DNA from: Paenarthrobacter sp. AR 02
Lineage (GTDB): Bacteria; Actinomycetota; Actinomycetes; Actinomycetales; Micrococcaceae
Assembly: GCF_021538675.1 (NCBI RefSeq)
Contig: NZ_JAJUKH010000002.1
Coordinates: 496,001 to 560,000 of the forward strand
DNA length: 64,000 nucleotides
Reading direction: 5' to 3'
The notes under the pieces are model-generated. The model was not told the origin of the DNA. It searched no databases and saw only the letters and a list, made by a program, of their open reading frames with translations. Below are positions 27,009-34,543 of this stretch, piece after piece. How positions within the stretch are numbered: the first letter of the stretch is position 1; every line of letters starts with the position of its first letter. The position numbers and the translations under genes are program-made.

Positions 27009-27673
27009 GCGCAGTCATGACCGCCCGAAGGGTCCGCACTGCGATTTGGATCCTCTTCGCGGCAATAATCGGTGCCGGCGTGATCTGGTACGCAGTGCTC
27101 ACCACCAACAAGCCAGCTCCGGCCGCCCCACTCGCGGCCACTGACGCCCAGCTCGTCAGGGAGAACAGTCACCGGGTCACGAGCCCGGCCATCGAGAAAG
27201 CCCAGCTGGTCGAGTTCCTGGACTTCGAGTGTGAATCATGCCGCGCCGCTGAACCCTTGGTAGAGGAACTGAAGAAGGAATACGGGGACCGGATTACGTT
27301 CGTCCACCGCTACTTCCCACTGCCCGGCCACAGAAACTCCGGGACCGCCGCGTTGGCTGTGGAAGCCGCCGCCCAGCAGGGAAAATACCAGGAGATGGCC
27401 TCCAAACTCTTCGCAACCCAAAGCGAATGGGGAGAAAAACGCGACTCCCAAGCGGCCCTGTTCAGGACGTTCGCCCAGGAACTCGGTTTGGACCTAGCGC
27501 AGTACGACGCCGCGATCACAGACCAAGCAACCAAAGACCGGGTCAGCCAGGACGTCGCCGACGGCAAAGCCCTCGGCGTGACCGGCACCCCTACGTTCTT
27601 CCTGAGCGGAAAGAAACTGAACCTGAACACCGAAGCCCAATTCCGGCAGTTCCTCGACGAGGCCGCGCCTTAG
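27005..27673 (+). CDS. Membrane-anchored DsbA-like thiol oxidoreductase
   Basis: 222 residues. One N-terminal membrane segment (about 13-32) anchors an extracytoplasmic thioredoxin-fold domain. The active site is C76-E-S-C79 in FLDFECESCRAAEP, and the cis-proline loop is GVTGTPTFFLSG. It belongs to the DsbA/DsbG-like thioredoxin_4 group. Its ATGA overlap with the transporter implies a linked role, possibly reducing or delivering thiol-bound metal outside the membrane; this is inference. Confidence 0.88.
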   Translation: MSAVMTARRVRTAIWILFAAIIGAGVIWYAVLTTNKPAPAAPLAATDAQLVRENSHRVTSPAIEKAQLVEFLDFECESCRAAEPLVEELKKEYGDRITFVHRYFPLPGHRNSGTAALAVEAAAQQGKYQEMASKLFATQSEWGEKRDSQAALFRTFAQELGLDLAQYDAAITDQATKDRVSQDVADGKALGVTGTPTFFLSGKKLNLNTEAQFRQFLDEAAP

Positions 27674-27897
27674 GAGTCCCGCTGTAGGCCCAGACGGGAT
27701 GTCCCCTCCGCGCTCACCCTCAACCTTTGCTGCAGTATTCCTGCACGAAACGCACGATTCCCCGTGCGACGAGTCCGCCCAGCTCCTAATTTCACACCTG
27801 CTGGCGGTCTTGCAGGCCTTGAATGCCAAACGGTCGTGCGTCCCCCCCAAATTGGTGGAGTCAGAACAATGTCCCCCAACGGATGTACACTCGAGTA

Positions 27898-27913
27898 TCG
27901 AACATATATTCGA
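27898..27913. promoter_or_regulatory. LexA SOS box upstream of umuD
   Basis: TCGAACATATATTCGA differs in one base from the actinobacterial LexA consensus TCGAAC-N4-GTTCGA. It ends 13 bp before the GTG start of umuD. Confidence 0.85.
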
Positions 27914-27926
27914 ATAAAGGTGTGTT

Positions 27927-28358
27927 GTGGGCGTTATCGTCGGCCCCCGCGTGATAAATGCGGGCTTTTCCCTGGCATCGGTGCTGTTGGCTCCCGTCGC
28001 TGTTGCTGCGGGCTATCCCTCCCCGGCACAAGACTATTTTGACGGCCGGATCGACCTCAATGAGCACTTAATTAAGGACGTGACCAGCACGTACGTGGTG
28101 AGGGTTACCGGGCAGTCGATGGAGGGTGCCGGGATCAGCGACGGTGACGAGCTGATCGTGAACCGGGCGCTTGAACCGAAAGACGGGTCCGTCGTCGTTG
28201 CCGTGTTGGATGGCGAGTTGACCATCAAACGGCTCCGCATCACCTCAAGGGGCGTGGTGCTCCAGGCGGACAATCCTGCTTTCCCGGACATCACGGTGGC
28301 TGCGCTGTCGGAATTGACCATCTGGGGGGTGGCCACCACGTGCCTGCACCACGTTTAG
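27927..28358 (+). CDS. umuD: UmuD-like SOS mutagenesis protein (S24 peptidase)
   Basis: 143 residues, close to E. coli UmuD (139). The catalytic dyad is S64 in TGQSMEGAGI and K101 in GELTIKRLRI, and the self-cleavage site is probably A28-G29. After RecA-stimulated cleavage the product acts with UmuC in translesion synthesis. The start is GTG; an SOS box is just upstream. umuC is not adjacent but 6.2 kb downstream. The 3' end overlaps the LacI gene tail to tail by 4 bp. Confidence 0.93.
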   Translation: MGVIVGPRVINAGFSLASVLLAPVAVAAGYPSPAQDYFDGRIDLNEHLIKDVTSTYVVRVTGQSMEGAGISDGDELIVNRALEPKDGSVVVAVLDGELTIKRLRITSRGVVLQADNPAFPDITVAALSELTIWGVATTCLHHV

Positions 28359-29368
28359 CCGGTGCCCGGCGGTGCGGTGGAATTTCGGACCACCAGGCGC
28401 GGCGTGAGGCGGATGTCCGCTGTGGGCGCGTCAGGGTTGGCCAGGCGCTCGAGCGCCACGGAGCCGGCTCGGCGGCCCAATTCGAACGCCTGCAGGTCAA
28501 CTGACGTGAGATCGATGCCGTGCAGTCGGGACGTCTTCGAATCGTCGTATCCCACCAGTGACAGATCCTGGGGGATGGACAGGTTCATTGCGTAAGCAGC
28601 TTCGCGGGCGCCAAGGGCGAGTTGGTCGTTGTGGGTGAAGATGGCGGTCGGCCGGTCTGCCAGGCCAAGCAGTTCCCATGCTGCCCGCTGCCCGGCCTCC
28701 TGTGTGAAGTCCTCCGCCGACAACGTCACCGGCGCGAACCCGGCGTCGAGCATGGTTTTCTCGTAGCTCTGCCGACGCGCGGTGTGTCCGTCGTAAATGG
28801 GGCCCGCCAGATGGGCGATCCGCCGGTGCCCGAGGCCAAGCAGATGTTCTGTCGCGGCGCGGGCACCGGTCACATCATCGGAGTACACACTGTCCACGCC
28901 GTCGACCGGGCGGGTCACGCTGACCAGCGGCACTACCCGGGCCAGTTCCTGCACCTGGTGGTCGGTGTCCAGGAGTGTCGCGGCGATGATGATCCCCACC
29001 CTGGCTTCAATCAGGGAGTCCAGTGCGCCCCGATCCACGCCGTCGACCGACCGGGAGACGCTCAGTATGAGCCTGTTGCCATCATGGGGGAGTGCTGTGC
29101 GGACGCCGCTAAGGATGTCTGCATAGACCTCGTTTCGGATATCCATCAAATAGAGTCCGACGGCGGAACGGTGCTTGCGTGCCAGATCGGCGGCCGCCGC
29201 GTTGGGCCGGTACCCGAGACGTTGGGCGGCCGCGAAGATGGCTTCCCTTGTCTCGTCGCTGACCCCGGGGGCTCCGCGAAAGGCGAATGACACCAGCGTC
29301 CTTGACACTCCGACTTCGCGGGCCACATCGCTCTGCGTCGCGGGACGATGCCATTGTTCAGGGGCCAT
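28355..29368 (-). CDS. LacI-family transcriptional regulator
   Basis: About 337 residues. The N-terminal HTH (TQSDVAREVGVSRTLVSFAFRG) is followed by the hinge (AAADLARKHRSAVGLYL) and a periplasmic-binding-protein-like sensor domain (LLGLGHRRIAHLAG, FTHNDQLALGA, LSLVGYDDSKTSRLHGIDLTSV). It diverges from the sugar porter gene and most likely represses it. Of three possible starts (29401 TTG, 29377, 29368), 29368 has GGGAAG at nine bases. Confidence 0.92.
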   Translation of the reverse strand: MAPEQWHRPATQSDVAREVGVSRTLVSFAFRGAPGVSDETREAIFAAAQRLGYRPNAAAADLARKHRSAVGLYLMDIRNEVYADILSGVRTALPHDGNRLILSVSRSVDGVDRGALDSLIEARVGIIIAATLLDTDHQVQELARVVPLVSVTRPVDGVDSVYSDDVTGARAATEHLLGLGHRRIAHLAGPIYDGHTARRQSYEKTMLDAGFAPVTLSAEDFTQEAGQRAAWELLGLADRPTAIFTHNDQLALGAREAAYAMNLSIPQDLSLVGYDDSKTSRLHGIDLTSVDLQAFELGRRAGSVALERLANPDAPTADIRLTPRLVVRNSTAPPGTG

Positions 29369-29383
29369 GCCCTCCATCTTCCC

Positions 29384-29411
29384 ATGGCGAATATGAGGCA
29401 ATGTTCGCCAT
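29384..29411. promoter_or_regulatory. Candidate operator in the LacI / MFS divergent region
   Basis: Perfect 8-bp arms ATGGCGAA (29384-29391) and TTCGCCAT (29404-29411) flank 12 bp. The element sits in the LacI 5' region, about 95 bp upstream of the MFS gene. It could be the LacI-type binding site or a leader hairpin. Confidence 0.4.
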
Positions 29412-29505
29412 TTGTTAGTTTGACCTTACATTTAACCCTTTCGCGCGTTAGTCTGTATCCAGAGCGGGTGGCTATGACCCGCACCACACTGACAAAGGAG
29501 TCCTG

Positions 29506-30972
29506 ATGTCTGCTACGCAAATGCAGCGGGGAGGGGCCCGCGGCGTCGCGCTTCCCCCGCTGACCAATGGGCCACATCGAAAACGCCTTGGCCTGGTCGC
29601 ACTGGTTGCCACGTTTGGTGGCCTGCTGTTCGGCTATGACACCGGCGTCATCAACGGCGCCCTGCGACCAATGACGGTCGACCTCGGCCTCACACCGTTG
29701 ACCGAAGGCGTCGTCACCAGCTCGCTGCTGTTCGGGGCCGCGGCTGGAGCAGTTGGCGGTGGCCGGCTCTCCGATTCCTGGGGGCGCCGGAAGACCATCA
29801 TTTTGCTGGCCGTGCTGTTCCTTAGCGGAACGATCGCCTGCGTCTTTGCCCCAAGTTTCGAGGTCATGGTCCTGGGGCGGGTCATTCTCGGCCTTGCCGT
29901 CGGCGGTGCATCCACGGTGGTCCCTGTGTTCCTGGCCGAGCTGGCACCCTACGAAATCCGCGGCTCCCTTGCGGGGCGCAATGAACTGATGATCGTCATC
30001 GGCCAACTCGCCGCCTTCGTGGTCAACGCCATCATCGGCAACATCTGGGGTGAATTCGGCGGAGTGTGGCGGGTCATGCTCGCCGTTGCCGCGCTGCCCG
30101 CGATTGCCTTGTTCTTCGGCATGCTCAGGATGCCCGAGTCGCCACGTTGGCTGATCTCCAAAGGGCGGTGGGAGGAAGCCCTTGCTGTCCTGAAGACGAT
30201 TCGGTCCGTAGAGCGGGCAGAGGCTGAAATGGCTGATGTGAAGCACCTCGCCGACGAGGAACGAGCCTCCCGGGCCACGTCCTGGGCTGCACTGAAGGAC
30301 AAGTGGATCCTGCGCATCATCCTGGTGGGCATCGGGCTGGGTGTGGCCCAGCAGCTGACCGGCATCAATTCGATCATGTACTACGGCCAGTCGGTGCTGG
30401 TGGAGGCCGGGTTCGATTCCAACGCGGCGCTCGTTGCCAACATTGCACCGGGCGTTATCGCGGTAGTTGGTGGCATCATCGCACTGACGCTCATGCAGCG
30501 GATCAACCGACGTACCACCTTGCTGCTCGGTTTCACGCTGACCACCGTGTGCCACTTCCTCATCGGTATTGCGTCCATCGCATTACCGGTCGGAAACCCT
30601 GCGCGGCCCTTCGTGATCCTCTTCCTGGTGGTCGCTTTCGTTGGCTCCATGCAGACGTTCCTGAACATTGCTGTCTGGGTCATGCTGTCCGAGATCTTCC
30701 CGCTCCACGTCCGCGGATTCGCCATTGGGCTGTCAGTGTTCTGCCTGTGGATCGCCAACGCACTCCTGGGCCTTTTCTTCCCCACGTTGGTTGCGGGCGT
30801 GGGCATTACCGGCACCTTCTTCCTCTTTGGGGTGGTGGGTATCCTCGCGCTGGTCTTCATCTACACGCAGGTGCCCGAAACCCGTGGCCGCACCCTGGAA
30901 GCGCTGGAGGAAGACGTCTCCACGGGCGCCATCTACCTTGTACACCGGAAGGACACTGCGGGAGCCTCCTAG
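29506..30972 (+). CDS. MFS sugar porter (SP family)
   Basis: 488 residues, 12 predicted membrane helices. Sugar-porter signatures are present: GLLFGYDTGVINGAL in TM1, GRLSDSWGRRKTI between TM2 and TM3, PESPRWLISKGRWEEAL in the central loop, GIGLGVAQQLTGINSIMYYG in TM7 and PETRGRTLEALE at the end. It probably imports a hexose, pentose or inositol by proton symport. AAAGGAG precedes the ATG. Control by the divergent LacI regulator is likely. Confidence 0.92.
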   Translation: MSATQMQRGGARGVALPPLTNGPHRKRLGLVALVATFGGLLFGYDTGVINGALRPMTVDLGLTPLTEGVVTSSLLFGAAAGAVGGGRLSDSWGRRKTIILLAVLFLSGTIACVFAPSFEVMVLGRVILGLAVGGASTVVPVFLAELAPYEIRGSLAGRNELMIVIGQLAAFVVNAIIGNIWGEFGGVWRVMLAVAALPAIALFFGMLRMPESPRWLISKGRWEEALAVLKTIRSVERAEAEMADVKHLADEERASRATSWAALKDKWILRIILVGIGLGVAQQLTGINSIMYYGQSVLVEAGFDSNAALVANIAPGVIAVVGGIIALTLMQRINRRTTLLLGFTLTTVCHFLIGIASIALPVGNPARPFVILFLVVAFVGSMQTFLNIAVWVMLSEIFPLHVRGFAIGLSVFCLWIANALLGLFFPTLVAGVGITGTFFLFGVVGILALVFIYTQVPETRGRTLEALEEDVSTGAIYLVHRKDTAGAS

Positions 30973-31487
30973 CTTCCCCGTTGGGTGCGGCGTTCGAGCA
31001 GGATGGTGTCCCTCCAGGATCCGGCGGCCGGTCCGTAGGCCATGAGTCCGATCTTTTGTCGGGTGCCCACGACGGTGAAACCGTGTCGTTGGTGCAGGGC
31101 TATGGAGGCGGTGTTCTCGGGGAAGATGGTGGATTGGATGGTCCATATCCCTTCCTCTTCGGTCCTGCGGATGAAGGCGTCGAGGAGCTGGTTGCCGAGT
31201 CCGCGGCCGCGGGCCTCCTGGGCGATGTAGATGGAGTGTTCGACGACGCCGCGGTAGACCGTCCTTGAGGAAACCGCTGCCGCGGCGACCCAGCCCACGA
31301 TGTTGCCGTGGTCTTCGGCAACGAGGCGGAGCTGGGGGTGGCGGGTAGCGTCGAAGTCTTCCCAGCTCGGCGGTGCGGATTCGAAGGTAGCGTGGCCTGT
31401 AGCGATGCCGGCGGCCCAGATCGCCTCAACCGCCGGCCAGTCGCCATGTTCCATCGGGCGTATCGGCAAGCGGGTTCCGTCGGTCAT
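30969..31487 (-). CDS. arsN1: ArsN1-type GNAT N-acetyltransferase
   Basis: 172 residues with a GNAT fold: IRPMEHGDWPAVEAIWAAGI, the acetyl-CoA site EARGRGLGNQLLDAFI and FPENTASIALHQRHGFTVVG. This pattern matches phosphinothricin/arsinothricin acetyltransferases. Last gene of the ars operon, starting with an ATGA overlap on arsO; the context favours ArsN1, which acetylates the organoarsenical antibiotic arsinothricin. Acetylation of phosphinothricin is the alternative. Confidence 0.82.
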   Translation of the reverse strand: MTDGTRLPIRPMEHGDWPAVEAIWAAGIATGHATFESAPPSWEDFDATRHPQLRLVAEDHGNIVGWVAAAAVSSRTVYRGVVEHSIYIAQEARGRGLGNQLLDAFIRRTEEEGIWTIQSTIFPENTASIALHQRHGFTVVGTRQKIGLMAYGPAAGSWRDTILLERRTQRGS

Positions 31488-32851
31488 GGTGTGGCCGGTT
31501 CCGCGCTGCGTCCGTGGACCAGGCCGGTAGCGAAGCCAATCGTGACCGGGACAGGTTCTGGGGATCCGCAGCACGAATCCGCCGCGTCTTGCCCCTCTGC
31601 GGGAAGGCTGGTGGAGCAGACACCGGTTTCGGGCAGTTCAAGCTCCAGCGCGTCCGCTGCTGCGGTGTCGCCGGCGAGGGCGGCTGCAATGGAGCGCACT
31701 TGCTCGTAGCCGGTGGCCATGAGGAAGGTCGGTGCCCGGCCGTAGGACTTCATTCCTGCAAGGTAGAAGTCTTTCTCGGGGTGGGCGAGAAGCCTTGCGC
31801 CGTGGGGCGGGACGGTTCCGCAGCTGTGGAAGTCCGGATCGATCAACGGTCCTAAGGCTTTGGGGGCGTCGACCGCCGGGTCCAGGTCCAGCCGAAGTTC
31901 GGAAAGGATGCCCAGGTCCGGACGGAACCCGGTCGCCGGAATGACATGGTCCACCTCGATGAACCGGCCGTCCGCTGCGTGCACCACCACCGCGCCGGAA
32001 TCGGTAGTTTCAATGCGGCGGGTGTTGAAGCTTGTCAGGAGCTGCACGCCCCCGGTCTCGACGGCGGTGCGCAGGCGGGTGCCAAGCTGGCCGCGGGCGG
32101 GGAGCTCGTCAGCGTTGCCGCCGCCGTAAGCCTTGGCAGGGGTGGAGGCACGGATGGCCCACGCGACTTCGGTGCCGGGGTTGGTGCGTGCGAGGCGAGC
32201 GAGGTCCAGGACCATGTTCGCGGCCGAGTGGCCGGACCCGATGACGAGGGTCCGATGGCCAGCGAAACGGCCTTTCGTGACATCAGGCAGGGGCCCGGTG
32301 ATGGTCCCGGTGGCGCGCGCTTCATTTTCCCCGGGAACGGAGAGCCCGCTGGAGCCAAGCGGTGCGGGGGTGTTCCAGGTTCCGGAGGCGTCGATGACGG
32401 CCCGCGCCACAACCTCGGCCGTATGGCCGTCGTCGTGCTGAACATACAGGACGAAAGACGTCTGGTCGCGGCCGTGGCTGTGGCCCTTGTCCATCCCTTG
32501 CCGTGTAACGGCGATGACCTTGGATCGGGTATGGATCCTCTGCTCCAGTTCATGGGTTGCGGCCAAAGGTTCAAGATATTGGGTGACGATTTCGTGGCCG
32601 TAGGGCAGAGCGGTCGGGCGGGGTGCTTCCCATCCGGTGCGTTCCAGGAGGCGGACGGCTGCGGGATCGAGGTTGTATTTCCAGGTGGAGAAGACTCGGA
32701 TGTGGCCCCATTCCTTGATGGCGGAACCGACGGTGGGGCCGGCTTCGATGACGAGGGGTTCCAGCCCGCGTTCGAGGAGGTGCGCCGCCGCGGCCAGACC
32801 GACCGGCCCGGCGCCGATCACCGCGACGGGCAGGGAGTCGTGCTCTGTCAT
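31484..32851 (-). CDS. arsO: ArsO-type flavin-dependent monooxygenase of arsenic operons
   Basis: 455 residues. FAD Rossmann motif AVIGAGPVGLAAAAHLLERG near the N-terminus and second NAD(P)H site LVIGSGHSAANM. WGHIRVFSTWKYNLDP and the C-terminal YLAGMKSYGRAPTFLMATGYEQVRS are shared with flavoproteins of ars clusters. The cysteine pair DSCCGSPEP near the end could bind As(III). ATGA overlaps on both sides place it between arsC and arsN1. The substrate is not established. Confidence 0.82.
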   Translation of the reverse strand: MTEHDSLPVAVIGAGPVGLAAAAHLLERGLEPLVIEAGPTVGSAIKEWGHIRVFSTWKYNLDPAAVRLLERTGWEAPRPTALPYGHEIVTQYLEPLAATHELEQRIHTRSKVIAVTRQGMDKGHSHGRDQTSFVLYVQHDDGHTAEVVARAVIDASGTWNTPAPLGSSGLSVPGENEARATGTITGPLPDVTKGRFAGHRTLVIGSGHSAANMVLDLARLARTNPGTEVAWAIRASTPAKAYGGGNADELPARGQLGTRLRTAVETGGVQLLTSFNTRRIETTDSGAVVVHAADGRFIEVDHVIPATGFRPDLGILSELRLDLDPAVDAPKALGPLIDPDFHSCGTVPPHGARLLAHPEKDFYLAGMKSYGRAPTFLMATGYEQVRSIAAALAGDTAAADALELELPETGVCSTSLPAEGQDAADSCCGSPEPVPVTIGFATGLVHGRSAEPATP

Positions 32852-33264
32852 TGCTGTGCTCCCGCCGGGGTGAGGGAGGCAATGAGTGCCTCGACCCGGG
32901 TTTTGATCTCATCACGGATGGGCCGGACGGACTCGACGCCTTTGCCGGCGGGGTCTTCCAGGACCCAGTCTTCGTAGCGTTTGCCCGGGAAGTACGGGCA
33001 TTCGTCCCCGCAGCCCATGGTGATGACTACGTCGGAGTTCTTGACGGCCTCGGTGGTGAGGATCTTGGGGATTTCGGCGGACATGTCGATCCCGATCTCG
33101 GCCATGGCCTCAACCGCTGCGGGGTTGACCTGATCGGCGGGTTTTGAACCAGCGGAGCGGACCTCGATCGCGCCCTGGCCAAGGGTGGTCAGGAAGGCAG
33201 CAGCCATCTGGGAGCGTCCTGCGTTGTGGACGCAGACGAACAAGACGGACGGTTTGACGCTCAT
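32848..33264 (-). CDS. arsC: Arsenate reductase, low-molecular-weight phosphatase fold
   Basis: 138 residues. The P-loop CVHNAGRS (C11 to R17) binds arsenate. A second Cys pair is in MGCGDECPYFPG, as in thioredoxin-coupled ArsC; in actinobacteria mycothiol/mycoredoxin coupling is also known. It reduces arsenate to arsenite. The ATGA overlap with the aquaporin gene implies translational coupling. Confidence 0.92.
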   Translation of the reverse strand: MSVKPSVLFVCVHNAGRSQMAAAFLTTLGQGAIEVRSAGSKPADQVNPAAVEAMAEIGIDMSAEIPKILTTEAVKNSDVVITMGCGDECPYFPGKRYEDWVLEDPAGKGVESVRPIRDEIKTRVEALIASLTPAGAQQ

Positions 33265-33971
33265 GAGAGCACCTTTCGATCAGCCGCGGCATCAGCCGGG
33301 GAAACATCAGTGGTTTGGGGGTAGAGGAAGCGGACAAGGACCAGTCCGAGGGCGCCTCCGACCAGTTGGGCGGCGACGAAACCGGGTGCGGAAGCGGGCG
33401 CGATCCCCGAGAAGGTGTCGGTGAGCGTTCGGGCGATCGTGACCGACGGGTTGGCGAAGCTTGTGGAAGACGTGAACCAATACGCGGCGGTGATGTAACT
33501 CCCGACGGCGAAAGCCACCCGGTCGGGGCGTCTGGAACGGATGGTCCCGAACACGATGACCAGTAGCCCGGCTGTGGCGATGACCTCTGCCAGCCAGAGA
33601 CCAGGCCCGCTCCGTTCATGGGTGGAGAATGTGGCTGGCGCCAGGCCGAACATCAGGTTCGCTGCGACCGTCCCGACCAAACCACCCACGATCTGCGCCG
33701 CAACCAAAAGGGCGGCAGTCCGGGTATCGATCACGCCGATGAACCGTTCAACCAGGGTGACGATGGGGTTGAACGAGGCTGATACCGGCTGCAGGGCCAG
33801 GATCAACGCAACCAGGGCCGCGCCGGTGACGAGGCTGTTCTGCAGCAGCTGCAGTCCGACGTCGTTCGGTGACAGCCGGGAGGCCATCACGCCGGACCCG
33901 ACTACGGCCATGACGAGGAACGCGGTCCCAATGAACTCCGCTCCGGTGCGGCGGACAAGCAAGGGGTTCAC
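33261..33971 (-). CDS. aqpS: Aquaporin-family channel (AqpS-like) of the ars operon
   Basis: 236 residues, six membrane helices plus two half-helices of the MIP fold. The NPA boxes are altered: NPI in SASFNPIVTLVERF and NPS in SFANPSVTIART. The residue after the second box, normally the selectivity-filter Arg, is Val. In Sinorhizobium AqpS is an arsenite channel that replaces an efflux pump. The GTG start overlaps the arsR stop (GTGA). The longer upstream extension lies within arsR and is rejected. Confidence 0.82.
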   Translation of the reverse strand: MNPLLVRRTGAEFIGTAFLVMAVVGSGVMASRLSPNDVGLQLLQNSLVTGAALVALILALQPVSASFNPIVTLVERFIGVIDTRTAALLVAAQIVGGLVGTVAANLMFGLAPATFSTHERSGPGLWLAEVIATAGLLVIVFGTIRSRRPDRVAFAVGSYITAAYWFTSSTSFANPSVTIARTLTDTFSGIAPASAPGFVAAQLVGGALGLVLVRFLYPQTTDVSPADAAADRKVLS

Positions 33972-34318
33972 TGAGCCTGTCCACCGATCAGGGCCGCCAG
34001 GTTCTGCAGCGCTTCGGTGCGGGCCTTGTAGTAGACCCAGACGCCGCGCTTTTCCCGGTCCAGTAAACCTACTTCGTGCAGCACTTTGAGATGGTGGCTG
34101 ATGGTCGGCTGCGACAACTCGAAGGCATCGTTCAGGTCGCAGACGCACGCTTCGCCGCCCTCATGGGAGGCCACCAATGACATCAGGCGTAACCTCACCG
34201 GATCGGCCAATGCCTTCAACAAAGGCGCAACACCGTCTGCTTCTTTCTCCGACAGTGGTTCGCGCGCCAACGGCGAGCAGCAGGCGACGGTTTGAACCGG
34301 GGTCAATTCCAAAGACAT
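33968..34318 (-). CDS. arsR: ArsR-family arsenic-responsive repressor
   Basis: 116 residues. Winged HTH (LADPVRLRLMSLVA, SQPTISHHLKVLHEVGLL, KRGVWVYYKA). The arsenic-binding CxCDL motif is C58-V-C60-D-L; further cysteines C13 and C14 may also bind As(III). First gene of the operon, with its own promoter and a palindromic operator immediately upstream. Start chosen at the ATG that gives the normal ArsR length. Confidence 0.92.
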   Translation of the reverse strand: MSLELTPVQTVACCSPLAREPLSEKEADGVAPLLKALADPVRLRLMSLVASHEGGEACVCDLNDAFELSQPTISHHLKVLHEVGLLDREKRGVWVYYKARTEALQNLAALIGGQAQ

Positions 34319-34325
34319 AGACACA

Positions 34326-34359
34326 TGTAAATATTTACACTCATCAATGTTTAAAGCAA
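34326..34359 (-). promoter_or_regulatory. ars operon promoter with ArsR operator palindrome
   Basis: A -35 TTGCTT (34354-34359, minus strand), a 16-bp spacer and a -10 TAAATA (34332-34337) precede arsR. The perfect 14-bp palindrome TGTAAATATTTACA (34326-34339) covers the -10. Repressor binding there would block RNA polymerase directly. Confidence 0.65.
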
Positions 34360-34463
34360 GGACTGTCCATGCCCCGCTCAGCGCGCGGGAACGCCAGAAT
34401 CCCCCGCCGTTCGATTGCTCAGAGGGGCTTTCTTGTCTGTGGTCGACGCTACAGTTTAAGTAT

Positions 34464-34479
34464 TCGAAAGTATGTTCGA
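34464..34479. promoter_or_regulatory. LexA SOS box upstream of umuC
   Basis: TCGAAAGTATGTTCGA differs in one base from TCGAAC-N4-GTTCGA. It is about 65 bp upstream of the umuC start. Confidence 0.82.
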
Positions 34480-34543
34480 ATACTAGGCGTGTCCTGCGCG
34501 GGTTGCGTGGACGTGCGTGATAGCGCGGATCAGGAGGAGATCG

